Shown piece by piece: positions 45,501-54,634 of a stretch of DNA of 64,000 bases (its first letter is position 1; every line of letters starts with the position of its first letter). The position numbers were made by a program, and so were the translations under genes. The notes under the pieces were generated by a model. The model was not told the origin of the DNA. It did not search any database and was given only the letters and a program-made list of their open reading frames with translations. The stretch is from Pedinophyceae sp. YPF-701 (taxonomy: Eukaryota > Chlorophyta > Pedinophyceae): assembly GCA_916048055.1 (NCBI GenBank), contig CAJZHL010000012.1, positions 1,240,001-1,304,000 on the forward strand, read 5' to 3'.

Positions 45501-46706
45501 CCCATCCCTGCGGCGAGGTGTGGCAGCAGGAGCGAGGCCAGCCGGGCGTCGACGGCGGGGGCGAGCATGAGCGCCTCGCACAGCAGCACCGCGTAGAAGG
45601 ACATGAAGGTCGGGCACGCCAGGCGGCGCCCCCCCAGCGCCTGGGCTTCGGCGCACACTGCGTTGAGGAACGCGCCGTCCGAGCAGCACCGCCGGGCGAG
45701 GGGCTCGCGCGGAGGGGGCGCCCCGCTCTCCTTGGACGGGCGCAGGAAGGCGAAAACGGTGCCCTCCAGCGAGCAGAGCTGCAGAGGCGGAGGGTTGACA
45801 GCACGTCATGGTCAACCTTCGTGTGTGGCTGCAGCTGTGGGGAGTGCGCGGGCCGTGGGCGGGACTCACTGACCTGGAGCACTTTGACGAATTCGTTCGT
45901 CTGGTGGTAGGGCAGCGCGCACGCAACCAGCGTGGGCACGTTGTGCTCGTGAATGGCGTACTGCCGCACGCAGAACTCCAGGACCTTGAAGCACGCCTGT
46001 GTGAGGAAGAAGCCCGACAGCAGGTGCAAGAAGTCCTCGATCGCGCGGTCGAGTTGCGCATTCTCCGCCGCTGTCATCTGTGTGCGGTGCGTGGAGAGAC
46101 TCGCCCGCGAGAACAGCCTGGCCGCGCACGGCTCGAACCTGGCGTCCAGCCTGCACAGCTGCTCGAGACCTGCACAGCCGCGCACAGGAGCGGTGGTGTC
46201 ATGGCAGCCGCGCGGCAGTTGCGCCGTTGGTACGTGTAGGGGGAAGTGCGGTTGCTCCGCCGCGAAAGGCGTCGCCAACGGGACGGAACGCTGTGGCCCA
46301 ATACGGGGGTCGAATGTACACGCCGGCTCGGTGCACGGAGCATTGGAACCGAGCGTCGCGTGCGTGCATTCCTGGCGGCCGAGTGCCGCCGCCTGGCTAC
46401 CGCAGGGGCTCACGGGGACCTCCAGCGCTGATTCTCTGCCGTCAGCGGCTCGCCGCGTTCGTACAAGCTGCTCGGATCCGGCCGCCGCAACCAGGGGCCA
46501 ATGTCCCGCAGGACGTCGCGCGGGAGGCGCGAGACCTTGGGCTGTCACTCACCAGCGCCGCTGATCTCCAGGATGGTCGCGGCATCGATATCTGCGGCCT
46601 CCAGAGGATCAAACAGAAGCGAGGGACGCCCCTTCGGCCGTCTGTCGCCGGGCGCCCCCCTCGCGAGGGCGAGCTGCCCCAGCTGCTCCTGTAAAGCCGT
46701 CGCCAT
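39572..46706 (-). CDS. HEATR1: HEATR1/UTP10, U3 snoRNP (SSU processome) HEAT protein
   Basis: Scaffold of the t-UTP complex for 18S rRNA maturation. Exon 1 (46,706 to about 46,551) reads MATALQEQLGQLALARG, then SLLFDPLEAADIDAATIL, the UTP10 N-terminal signature. Exon 2: LEQLCRLDARFEP, LDRAIEDFLHLLSGFFLTQA, QYAIHEHNVPTLVACALPYH, QTNEFVKVLQ. Exon 3: LCSLEGTVFAFLRPS to VPPLRPH. The last exon (about 45,200-39,572) is 5.6 kb of HEAT repeats ending in the BP28CT domain: VVWKPLHQQVLMATRSP, EYLVLLPESLPFLSELMEDS, LSQYYK. Total about 2,150 aa, normal for the family. The junction between exons 3 and 4 is not resolved in phase; the acceptor GTGCTGCAG is likely. Composition is strongly Ala-rich with G/C third positions. 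The stop is only about 70 bp from that of NAA25 (convergent). Confidence 0.93.
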
Positions 46707-47283
46707 CGTGCCGTCACCGCATGTCACGGCAGCCTGTGTGCCGACCTGGTCGACGTGGCTGCCTGCCGAGCGCGCGTACTGGGGACGCGCCGCGCGCGCA
46801 CAGCGCATTCTCCAGGGCGCGTGGCACGTGGGACGACGTCTCCACCTGCTGTCAAGGGGGCCCTGTGGTGGCATTCGCGCGGCGTCTCAAGGGCGTGTGG
46901 CGCCAGCGGCTAGCACATTGCTCGGTACGGTCCGTCTCGACAGCTCAGGTGTGCGTCTGAAGTGGTTCGAGGCCCGATTGTCGCTCACAAGGGAAGAGAG
47001 CTGTGTGTCTGCATCACCGCGGGAGAGACCCTCGTGCCCTCACCGGCGTGGTGTCGCTGCACCGTGGTGGGTCCACGATGAATCATGCATGTATTTCCCT
47101 GCGCCTGCTGCGCGAGGTCGTGCGTACACGTGCGCTGCGTGCAGTGCGTATATGTAACAACGTTTCCGGACCCTCCGGAACGGTGCTGCGTAGCGCACGC
47201 GCAGGGACTGATACGTGGAGGAGGAATCTACGTACATACCTGGTCCGGAGCCGCCGCAAGGCGCGCGTGTCGTCCCGGGAGCG
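46707..47283. other. Divergent intergenic region
   Basis: It lies between the HEATR1 start (-) and the unknown gene at 47,284 (+). No confident feature; a 5' exon of the plus gene may fall here. Confidence 0.45.
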
Positions 47284-48813
47284 ATGAGCAAGGTGCGAAT
47301 CATGCCACGCAACACCTGGGCACCTCTCTCGCCGGTTCCTGGCGGCCGCCGGGGACACAGCCGCGGCGTTGCCTCCGCGATTCGGCGCCCATCCGTTCCC
47401 ATCAGTACCCGGAGCACCCTCGTCTCCCCTTTGCAGGACACGAGCTCAATTTTGGCGGACATCACCACCGCCCTGCAGCGGGCACTCCCGCCCCCAACCG
47501 TCACCGCCGTCGACGACCCGCCCCAGCCAGAGCGATCCTCGTTCTCCTTCCCCACGCAGCGCGCCCGGGAGTCCTCCGTGGACTCCGGCGCCGGCAGACG
47601 CGCGGTCGCCCTCCAGCGCGATGACGGGCTCATGTCCGCCATCGAGGGCCTCCTGACCTCCAGCCAGCACATGGTCCGCGCGCGTTCCCGCACCAGCCCG
47701 CTCAAGGCCCGCCCGCCCGCGAGCGCGCCGCAGCGCGCCCCCGACACCGCCGCGCGCGACGCGGGCCGCGCCATGCAGCCCCAGGCGCTCTTCCGCACCC
47801 GGCGCGCGGCGGCGACGGCTTCCCCGTGCCCCTCCCGCGGCCCCCGCCCAGGCAGGCGCCGGGCACGCCCCCGCGCGCCGCGCCGACCTCCCCGCGCCCG
47901 CCGGCGAGCGCGATATACACCCCCGGGTTCCGCGCGGGGGACCGGTCGGACGCCAACGCGTCGCACTCGTCCGTGAGCGTCCTGCCGTACCGCCAGATCT
48001 ACACGCCCGGGTACAAGGTCCGCGAGGCCGCGCGCGGCAGCCCGGGCCCCGTCCCGCGCCCGCGCCCCGTGGTGCACTCCCCAGCGCGCCTCCCGCTGCT
48101 GGAACAGGTCCTGGACCCCGGGTACGTGGCCGTGGGGGACGCGGCGCGCAGCACCATGCGGGGCAACGCAGTGCTGCCGGGCAGCCCGGGGCGGGACGGC
48201 CAGTTCGCGTCCCGCTGGACAGGTGCGTGGCAGGGCGCATGTGGCGGCGCAGCTCTCGTCGCTCGCTCGCGCTGGGCCGTCTGAGAAGACTCGCTTGCGT
48301 GTGTGCTGTGCAGCGGCGGTGCGTGTGTTCGACACGTTCAACCGGATGGACATTGAGGCGGAGGAGGGTCTGCGGAAGCGCATGGCGGTGACGGTCGCGC
48401 AGGTGTTCAACCCGGTGCTGAGCAAGCTCGAGGAGGGCGTCAAGCGGCTGCAGGAGCGGCACGCGCAGCTGGTGCAGTCGCCGCGGCCGCTGGCGCTCGA
48501 CAACACGTCGCGGCTGTCGAGCCCGGCGCAGGCGGGGCCAGGCCCGAGCGCGGCGGAGCGGAGCGGCGTGAGCGACGTGTCGCGCAGCAGCCGGGCGGTG
48601 CGCAGCTTGGGGCCGTCCTTCTCCCAGAACGCGAGCCCCGTGGTCGCCGCGCAGACGACGGCGGGTGCGCGGAGTGGCACGTTGCATGATAGTGTGCTGT
48701 CGGGGGGCACGCGCGTGGTGCCCAGCGGGGGCGTGACGGGGAATCTGCAGGCGTCGATACCGGTCGTGGTCATGACGCAGGACCAGGCCAGCCAGCTCAG
48801 CATCACGGCGTGA
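47284..48813 (+). CDS. Low-complexity unknown protein
   Basis: Not recognised. The visible exons read LQDTSSILADITTALQRALP, DDGLMSAIEGLLTSSQHMVR, a Pro/Arg-rich stretch, then in a second frame SAIYTPGFRAG, LPYRQIYTPGYKVREAARG and LLEQVLDPGYVAVGD, so IYTPG(F/Y) occurs twice. A phase-consistent intron (donor ACAG|GTGCGT near 48,221; acceptor GTGTGCTGTGCAG near 48,312) joins ASRWT to AVRVFDTFNRMDIEAEEGLR, followed by a helix VAQVFNPVLSKLEEGVKRLQ and a Ser/Ala-rich tail ending SQLSITA. The frame switch at about 47,790 implies one more intron. The product is largely disordered with one short coiled coil. The minus-strand open frames over the same DNA are longer but show no motif, and the splice junction favours the plus strand. 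Confidence 0.55.
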
Positions 48814-49133
48814 GCTGCGGTGTCGCACGCGTGTGATCACCACACGTCCCTGCGATGCCTCGCGGGCGCTGCGACAAGCGGGCCCACTGGTATCAAGTGC
48901 GACCGACGGCGCGCTCCGTGGTCTCGCCTGGCACCGTCAAGGGATCATGACGTCGAGCATTGCACAAATCGTCTGTTTGTCCATTTCAGTAGGCGCCGCC
49001 GTGAGCAGGGCATGTTCACGCGTGGCTCCTAGCGCGAGCTTCGTCCACCGGCTGTCGCCCTATCGCCAAACCACAGCACTTTTGCGGGACACAGGCGCTC
49101 GGTGTTTCACACGCGCGCTCCGGGTCGTCCGCG
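48814..49133. other. Convergent intergenic stretch
   Basis: About 0.3 kb between the stop codons of the low-complexity gene (+) and V-ATPase subunit a (-). No feature seen. Confidence 0.55.
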
Positions 49134-52100
49134 TCAGAGGTCTTCCATTTCGAGTCGCGCGAACGCGAAGGGCACGAACGAGTACCCGTCGCCCGAGTAG
49201 AACTTGTTCATGTACTCGACCCAGTGGAGACGCAGGGCGTGCAGGAAGGCCGAGAGCGTCTCCATGACCATGAGCACGCCGATGGTGAAGATCATGAACA
49301 CGAAGAACGCGACCATGAGGAGCGCGGGGCTGCGCGCCTGCAGCCCGAGCATCAGCACGCGGTCGTAGAACACCGCCGACAGCTGCGCGTGCGCGAGCGA
49401 CAGCGCCCACAGCCGCAGGTACGACGCCGTGTTTGAGATTGCGCCGAGCGCGAACTCGATCGTGTGGATGATCTGGTGCACGAACACCTCCCCGAAGTCG
49501 AACTCCTCCCCGTGGCCATGCCCGTGCGCGCTGTCCGCGCCGCGCCCGGCGTCCAGGCCGCCCGCGTCCCCCTCGATGTCCCCGTTGTTGGAGTCGACGT
49601 CTATCGTTGCGTACCCGCCGCCGCCCGCGCCCCGCGCGTTGTGCCGCGCGCGCAGGATGAGGGGCTTGGGGAGGAGCATGACGGGCAGGCTGACGAGCAG
49701 GACGACGAGGAGGAAGTTCTGGAGCGCGCCCTGGCCGGGGAAGAGGAGGTTCTCCGGGCAGGACCCGCTGCAGTCGACGTTGCCCGGTTCGAGGAACCAG
49801 TAGATGAGGATGTGGTAGATGTTGGCGGTGGAGCCCGAGACCCACTTGTAGATGATGAGGAAGCACAGGTAGCCAAACATGCCGTGCAGGAAGAGCATCT
49901 GCGGGATGAACTCGTACAGGATGGAGAGCGTGTCGCCGAAGTACCGGTGGTTGTAGAACGAGCACACGATGCCCAGCGTCATCTGCGTCACGCCCATCAC
50001 GATCGACATCTTCATCTTCATGCTGTTCAAAAAGGGCAGCTCCGAGCGCGTCCCGTGCCACACCGGGTCCACGCCGAACGGGTACGGCAGCACGCCCTCG
50101 GGCCGCTCCAGCCCCGCGTCGTAGGCCTCCTCGCACACCGTGAAGCCCTTGTCGTTGACCTTCTCCTCGCCCGGGCACGCGTACCGGGAGTTCCCGAAGA
50201 TGTTCATGGGCATGGAGAAGAACTCGTTGTAGAGCAGGCCCGTGTAGATGGAGAAGATGGCCATGAGGAGCAGCACGTAGCGCCCGCCAAACATCATCTC
50301 CATGATGTCGTCGAGCTTCTTGCCGGTCCACGCGCGCTCGCGGGAGATGAGCCAGAGCACGAAGAGCAGCATGAGGATGCCGTGCCCGACGTCGCCGAAC
50401 ATGACCGCGAAGAGGAAGGGGAAGGTGACGATGGTGAAGGGCGCGGGGTTGACCTCGCGGTACCGCGCGATGCCGTACGCGTCGACGATCGTCTGGAACG
50501 CGCTCGTGATCTTGCTCGTGCGGAAGAAGGTCGGCGGCTGGTCCTTGGCGGCCAGCGTCTGCACGATCGTGCCCACGGCGCTGTGGGCGCGCTCCCCGGC
50601 CTGCCGCACGGCCGCCTGCACCTCCGCGCGCGCGTCCCGCGGGCACCACGCCTCCCCGACGAGCGCCTTCTGCGACACGTCCACCGACAGCTTGTTCAGC
50701 GTGTGGTACGTGGCCTTCTCGCGCTTGCAGTACGACACCCACGCGTCGAGCGACTCGGCCACCTGCTGCAGCGTCGCGTCCCGCAGCCGCGCCGCCGACG
50801 CGATCGCCGTCGACAGCTCGTTCAGCCGCGTCGACACCTGCGCGAGCATCCCCCGCCGCGCGTCGAAGTCCTCCGGGAACGGGTACCGGTTGGCCCCGAA
50901 CGCGTCGCAGATCTTCATCATCTTCGTGCGCGCCCGGTCCCCCGCGAAGAACACCACGAACACCGCCTTCTCCACCATCTCGCGCGTCGACGGGTCCCGC
51001 AGCGGCGCGTCCAGCTCCCGGTACTGGAAGAACATGTTGCCGCGCGTGGCCCGGAACAGCACGCGCTCGAAGATGCCCAGCTTCTCCGTCGCCACCATCC
51101 CCACCGCGAACCCCAGACGCGAGCCGCCCGCCGCGAACGCCTGCTCCAGCTCCGGCGCGCCGCCGCCCAGCAGCGGGTTGGTGATGTCCTGGAGGCCCCC
51201 GCCTGCAGCGCGCGGCGCGACACGGCGCGGGTCGGTGCGGGCGCACGGGCAGGGGGCAGCGCTGCGTGGCGAGCAGGGCAGGCGGCGCAGTGCGGGGCGG
51301 TCGCCGGCGCTCACTTGCGGTGGGCGGCGGGTGTGGCGAAGTGGCGGCGGACGCACGTGCCAGGGAGCGGACGTCCTCGAAGAAAGCACCCGCGCGGTTG
51401 AGCACGATCTCCAGCTCCACCAGCTCGTCGTACGTGCGCTCCAGACGCTCGTTGTTCGCGTTCATGTCCAGCAGCTCGCGCTCGAGGTCCGCCAGCCGCA
51501 CCTGCGCGCGCGAACGGGCCGGGTGCGTGCCGGTGAGGGCGCTGTGGACGGGGGAGGCAGGGGGTGCGGGGTTGCGGGCGGGGCCTGCGCACCTCGAGCT
51601 CATCCATGCCCCGCGCACTCGAGAGGTCGATGTCGAGTCGCGAGCCCGTGAATAGCCCAGCCTTCTCGACCTGCGAGCGCGCGAGGTTCGTCGTGCAAAC
51701 CATGGGGGCCGAACCAGCGCGAACGCGTGGGCAGTGACCCCGCGCCCCGCTGTTGGGCGCCGAGACGGAGCACGGGGAGAAAGACCGTCACGTGCGAGCG
51801 CACTTCGTGGTAAATCGTCCTTGCAGCCCACCGGGCAAGCGGCAGGGTGCTGTGCAGGATAGATGGCGCTGCGGGGTCGACGAGAAGGGCACAGACCGGC
51901 AGTCCGTCGTGCGTGGCTGATGGGGCTGGTTGTCGGGCGTACCTGGTCGGTGAAGAAACGGAGCTTCCGCGCCATCTCGTCGCAGCGCTTGACTTGCGAA
52001 GCGTACCTCCGCTGGAACGCCGACTTGTCGCTGTTCAGGTCCCGAAACTGGAGCATGCCCACTTCCCCGAGTGCGGATATCGTCGCGTGCGCCGATTCGG

Positions 52101-52356
52101 AGGGAATGATCAGCTGCAAAGGCGTGCACGGTGCGTGAAGGTCGGTTGTCGTCCCCCGCGCACGCGCGCGTCAACGGCTCAATCGTGCCGGTCGCGCTCC
52201 GCCAGATTTCAATAGATCGTGCGCCGTTCGCGGCCGAGTATCTGGGCTTCGGTCCGCCCAGGCCGCACAAGCCAAGCTTGTTTCCTTCCCCGGCCATCTG
52301 CGCACCTGCAACAGCTGCATCTCCTCCGAGCGCCACATGTCCATCATCTTGACCAT
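49134..52356 (-). CDS. V-type proton ATPase subunit a (V0)
   Basis: Membrane stator and proton-path subunit of the vacuolar H+-ATPase. Exon 1 (52,356 or the Met at 52,347) gives [13 protein letters not shown], the canonical N terminus. Then [20 protein letters not shown] with [53 protein letters not shown]; and a 2.1-kb last exon from [15 protein letters not shown] to the end. Landmarks: [52 protein letters not shown], the membrane helices, and [17 protein letters not shown] with the essential proton-translocating Arg in [12 protein letters not shown]. It ends [12 protein letters not shown]. About 860 aa, normal. An insert in the last luminal/cytosolic loop carries [12 protein letters not shown], as in other subunit a proteins. 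Introns are short (about 100-150 nt) except the first. Confidence 0.96.
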
Positions 52357-52662
52357 CTTGACGAGCGGTGGCGCGCGGCCCTATGCGTCGCGGTGCACAG
52401 CAGGACGGGCACGGACGACAGCCCAGCAATGAGACGTGCACAGCCGCGAGTCTCGCGCTATCGGGGCCGCCGGACGCCACGCCCACTCGCCCTACTCCTG
52501 CGAGCTCTGGCACACCACGCTGCCACCGCCGCCCCACCAGGCCGCCCGGAACATCCGGGGGACTGGCGCAGTAGGACACGACTGACGCGAGCCACGTCCG
52601 GCACATGATACACGCGCGTTCACAGAGAGGCGTCCGCGCGCCCCCGCAGGCACGCGCCCGCG

Positions 52663-54163
52663 TCACTCCGCGTCCCCGCCTTCCTCCCCCTCCCCCTCGC
52701 CTGCGCGCTTCAGCTCCTCCACCTTCTTCCGGTCCTGCATCCCCCGGAACGTCGCCTGGATCTTCGTGGCCGCGGCCTCGAGCTCCGCGGCGTCGTCCGC
52801 GCCCTCCCCGCCGGCCGCCGCCTGCGCCTCGGCCCTGGTCGCCTCGCCCTCCTCGGGCTGCGCGCTGTCGGCCTGCGCCAGCTCCGCGGCCGCGAACTCC
52901 TCCTCGGCGTCCACCTCCTCCTTCCCCAGCGGCATCTCCTCGCGGCCCACCACGAGCTGCGCCTTGTTCGGGTTGTGGTGCTCGAGCCAGTCCGCGAGCC
53001 ACACCACGGCCTCGAGCTTGTTGGCGGTCGGGCGCGTGTGGCCGAGCTCCACGAGGCCCTTGGTGAGCACGGGGACGAGCTCCGCCTCGATGTACTCCTT
53101 CGCCCACGTCTGGTCGCGCGGCGGCTCGATGTAGAGCTTCGGGAAGAAGAACTTGACCTCGCGGTACGCGCTGAGCTTCGAGTCGGAGCCGTGCGCGGCG
53201 TTGCGGCGGCCGTCCGTGCCGTACAGCGCGCGGATGGAGCGCGGGAACTCGATGCGGGCCTTGTCCGAGTTGGTCGGGCCCATGCATTCCCGCCAGTCGC
53301 TGATGGCGTTCATCTTGCTCAGGCACAGCGCGTAGATGGGGCCCGAGGTCATGAACTCCACCAGCCCGGCGAAGAACGGCTTGTCCCTGTGCTCCTTGTA
53401 GAACTCCTCCGCGCGCGTCTGGCTCAACTGCACGGCGGGCGCGCGCGGGAGGCAGCGGCATGTGATGCCTGCCCAGCGACCGGGCGGGCCCCGGGACGCA
53501 CGCACGCGGTCCCGGGCGAACGGCTCGGGCGCGCGGCCGCCGACGTCAACTGGGCGACGCCCTCGCGGACTCTCGCGGCTCCAGAGCACGCGGGGGCGGA
53601 GCAGTCGAGCCGCAACATCACCCGGAGCCCCATGAGGCACGCACGCGGCCCGCACCGCCGAGGAAAAGCAAAAGCAACTCCGCGACAACGTGCCAGATGG
53701 AACAGTCGGGACGGGAGTGTGCGTGGCGGGGGCCAGCACGGCGTTCCGCCGGCGTGGAAGCAGAGGCAGAGGCGCAACAGCTGCACGCGCGAATTGCCGT
53801 CCCCCGCGGGGTCAGAGGGGCGCGCTCGCACGAAATACCGGAGGTTCATAAACAGACACGGGCGTGCGGAGCCGGAGACGCGCTCGCGGGGCTTCTCGCG
53901 GCGGCGCGGCGAGTGGCTCTCTAAATGGGACGTGCCTGCAGGCGCTTCTGCTCGATGATAGTGAATCCCTTGTGCCGAATGATGGACATGATCTCCTGCG
54001 CATTGCCCTGGGCAACTGCGTCCGGCTTGATGAGCGCCAGAGTGCGCTCCACTTGCGGCAGCGAGAGCTTCTCGACTACATCAACGAAGGTGGTGTCCTT
54101 CAGCTCGGCGTCCCCGGGCAGCAACGGCGCCTGGTCCGTGGGCCGCTCGTGGTAAGCGCCCAT
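52663..54163 (-). CDS. NME5/RSP23-like radial spoke nucleoside diphosphate kinase
   Basis: Axonemal protein of radial spokes. Two exons, 54,163-53,936 and 53,427-52,663, separated by a 508-nt GC-AG intron (donor CAG|GCACGT), give 330 aa. Exon 1: LPQVERTLALIKPDAVAQG and GFTIIEQKRLQ; exon 2 continues LSQTRAEEFYKEHRDKPFFA, SGPIYALCLSKMNAISDWRE, SIRALYGTDGRRNAAHGSDS (NDPK fold; catalytic His in NAAHGSD), and FFFPKLYIEP. Then a Dpy-30-like segment, AKEYIEAELVPVLTKGLVEL and VVWLADWLEHHNPNK, matching NME5. A Glu/Ala-rich linker leads to an IQ motif, ATKIQATFRGMQDRKKVEEL, as in Chlamydomonas RSP23. The order NDK, Dpy-30-like, IQ supports the RSP23 assignment. The Met at 54,163 is chosen as closest to the domain; the frame is open to 54,244. 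Confidence 0.93.
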
Positions 54164-54634
54164 CAGGGCTACGTTCGCGCACGACGCGCGCTCCTCGGAA
54201 GGCGCTCGCTGCCGACGACGTCGCTCAACAGGCAGAACTGGCACGTCTGGGCGGACGCTGATCTAACGGTGCGGGTTCCTGACGAAGCATGCACGCCTGC
54301 GGGTCGCGCCAAACACTTGCCGCTGCGAGGCAATCCTCGGGGCATCGGGCCCCGCCGGGAAGGCGCCTCAGGAGGTCCCGCGGAGGCCCCTGCACTGCCC
54401 CCCCCCCGACGCTGCAGCGTGCAGCGCTCTGCCCGACAAAGGAGCGCGAACATGTGACCGTCAGGCCACTCGTGCAGCCGCCCGCGAGCTCGGGAACGCG
54501 AAATATCTGCGCAGGCTGCGCTCTGAGCGATCTGCACTGACTGGACGCCATGTGTGCGTCGTGCGTCATTATTTCCGGGGAATTCGTGAGCGAGATGACA
54601 GATTAGGAAGAGGGCGAACTTCCTTCGACGCATC
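54164..54634. other. Divergent intergenic region, RSP23 and SEL1L
   Basis: About 0.5 kb between the starts of RSP23 (-) and SEL1L/HRD3 (+). It contains a run of nine C at about 54,400-54,408. No reading frame of note; probable promoters of both genes. Confidence 0.5.

Noticed and set aside
43062-45596. 844-codon open frame on the + strand
   Set aside because: It is antisense to the HEATR1 exon. Very GC-rich coding DNA leaves complementary frames free of stops; its product is low-complexity Ser/Ala/Arg with no motif.
47040-48806. 588-codon open frame on the - strand
   Set aside because: Longer than the plus-strand exons, but its sequence is Arg/Ala/Gly-rich without motifs. The plus strand shows a phase-restoring splice junction and a coherent helix.
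49464-51401. 645-codon open frame on the + strand
   Set aside because: It is antisense to V-ATPase subunit a, whose domains are unmistakable. The product is Glu/Arg/His/Val-rich with no family likeness.
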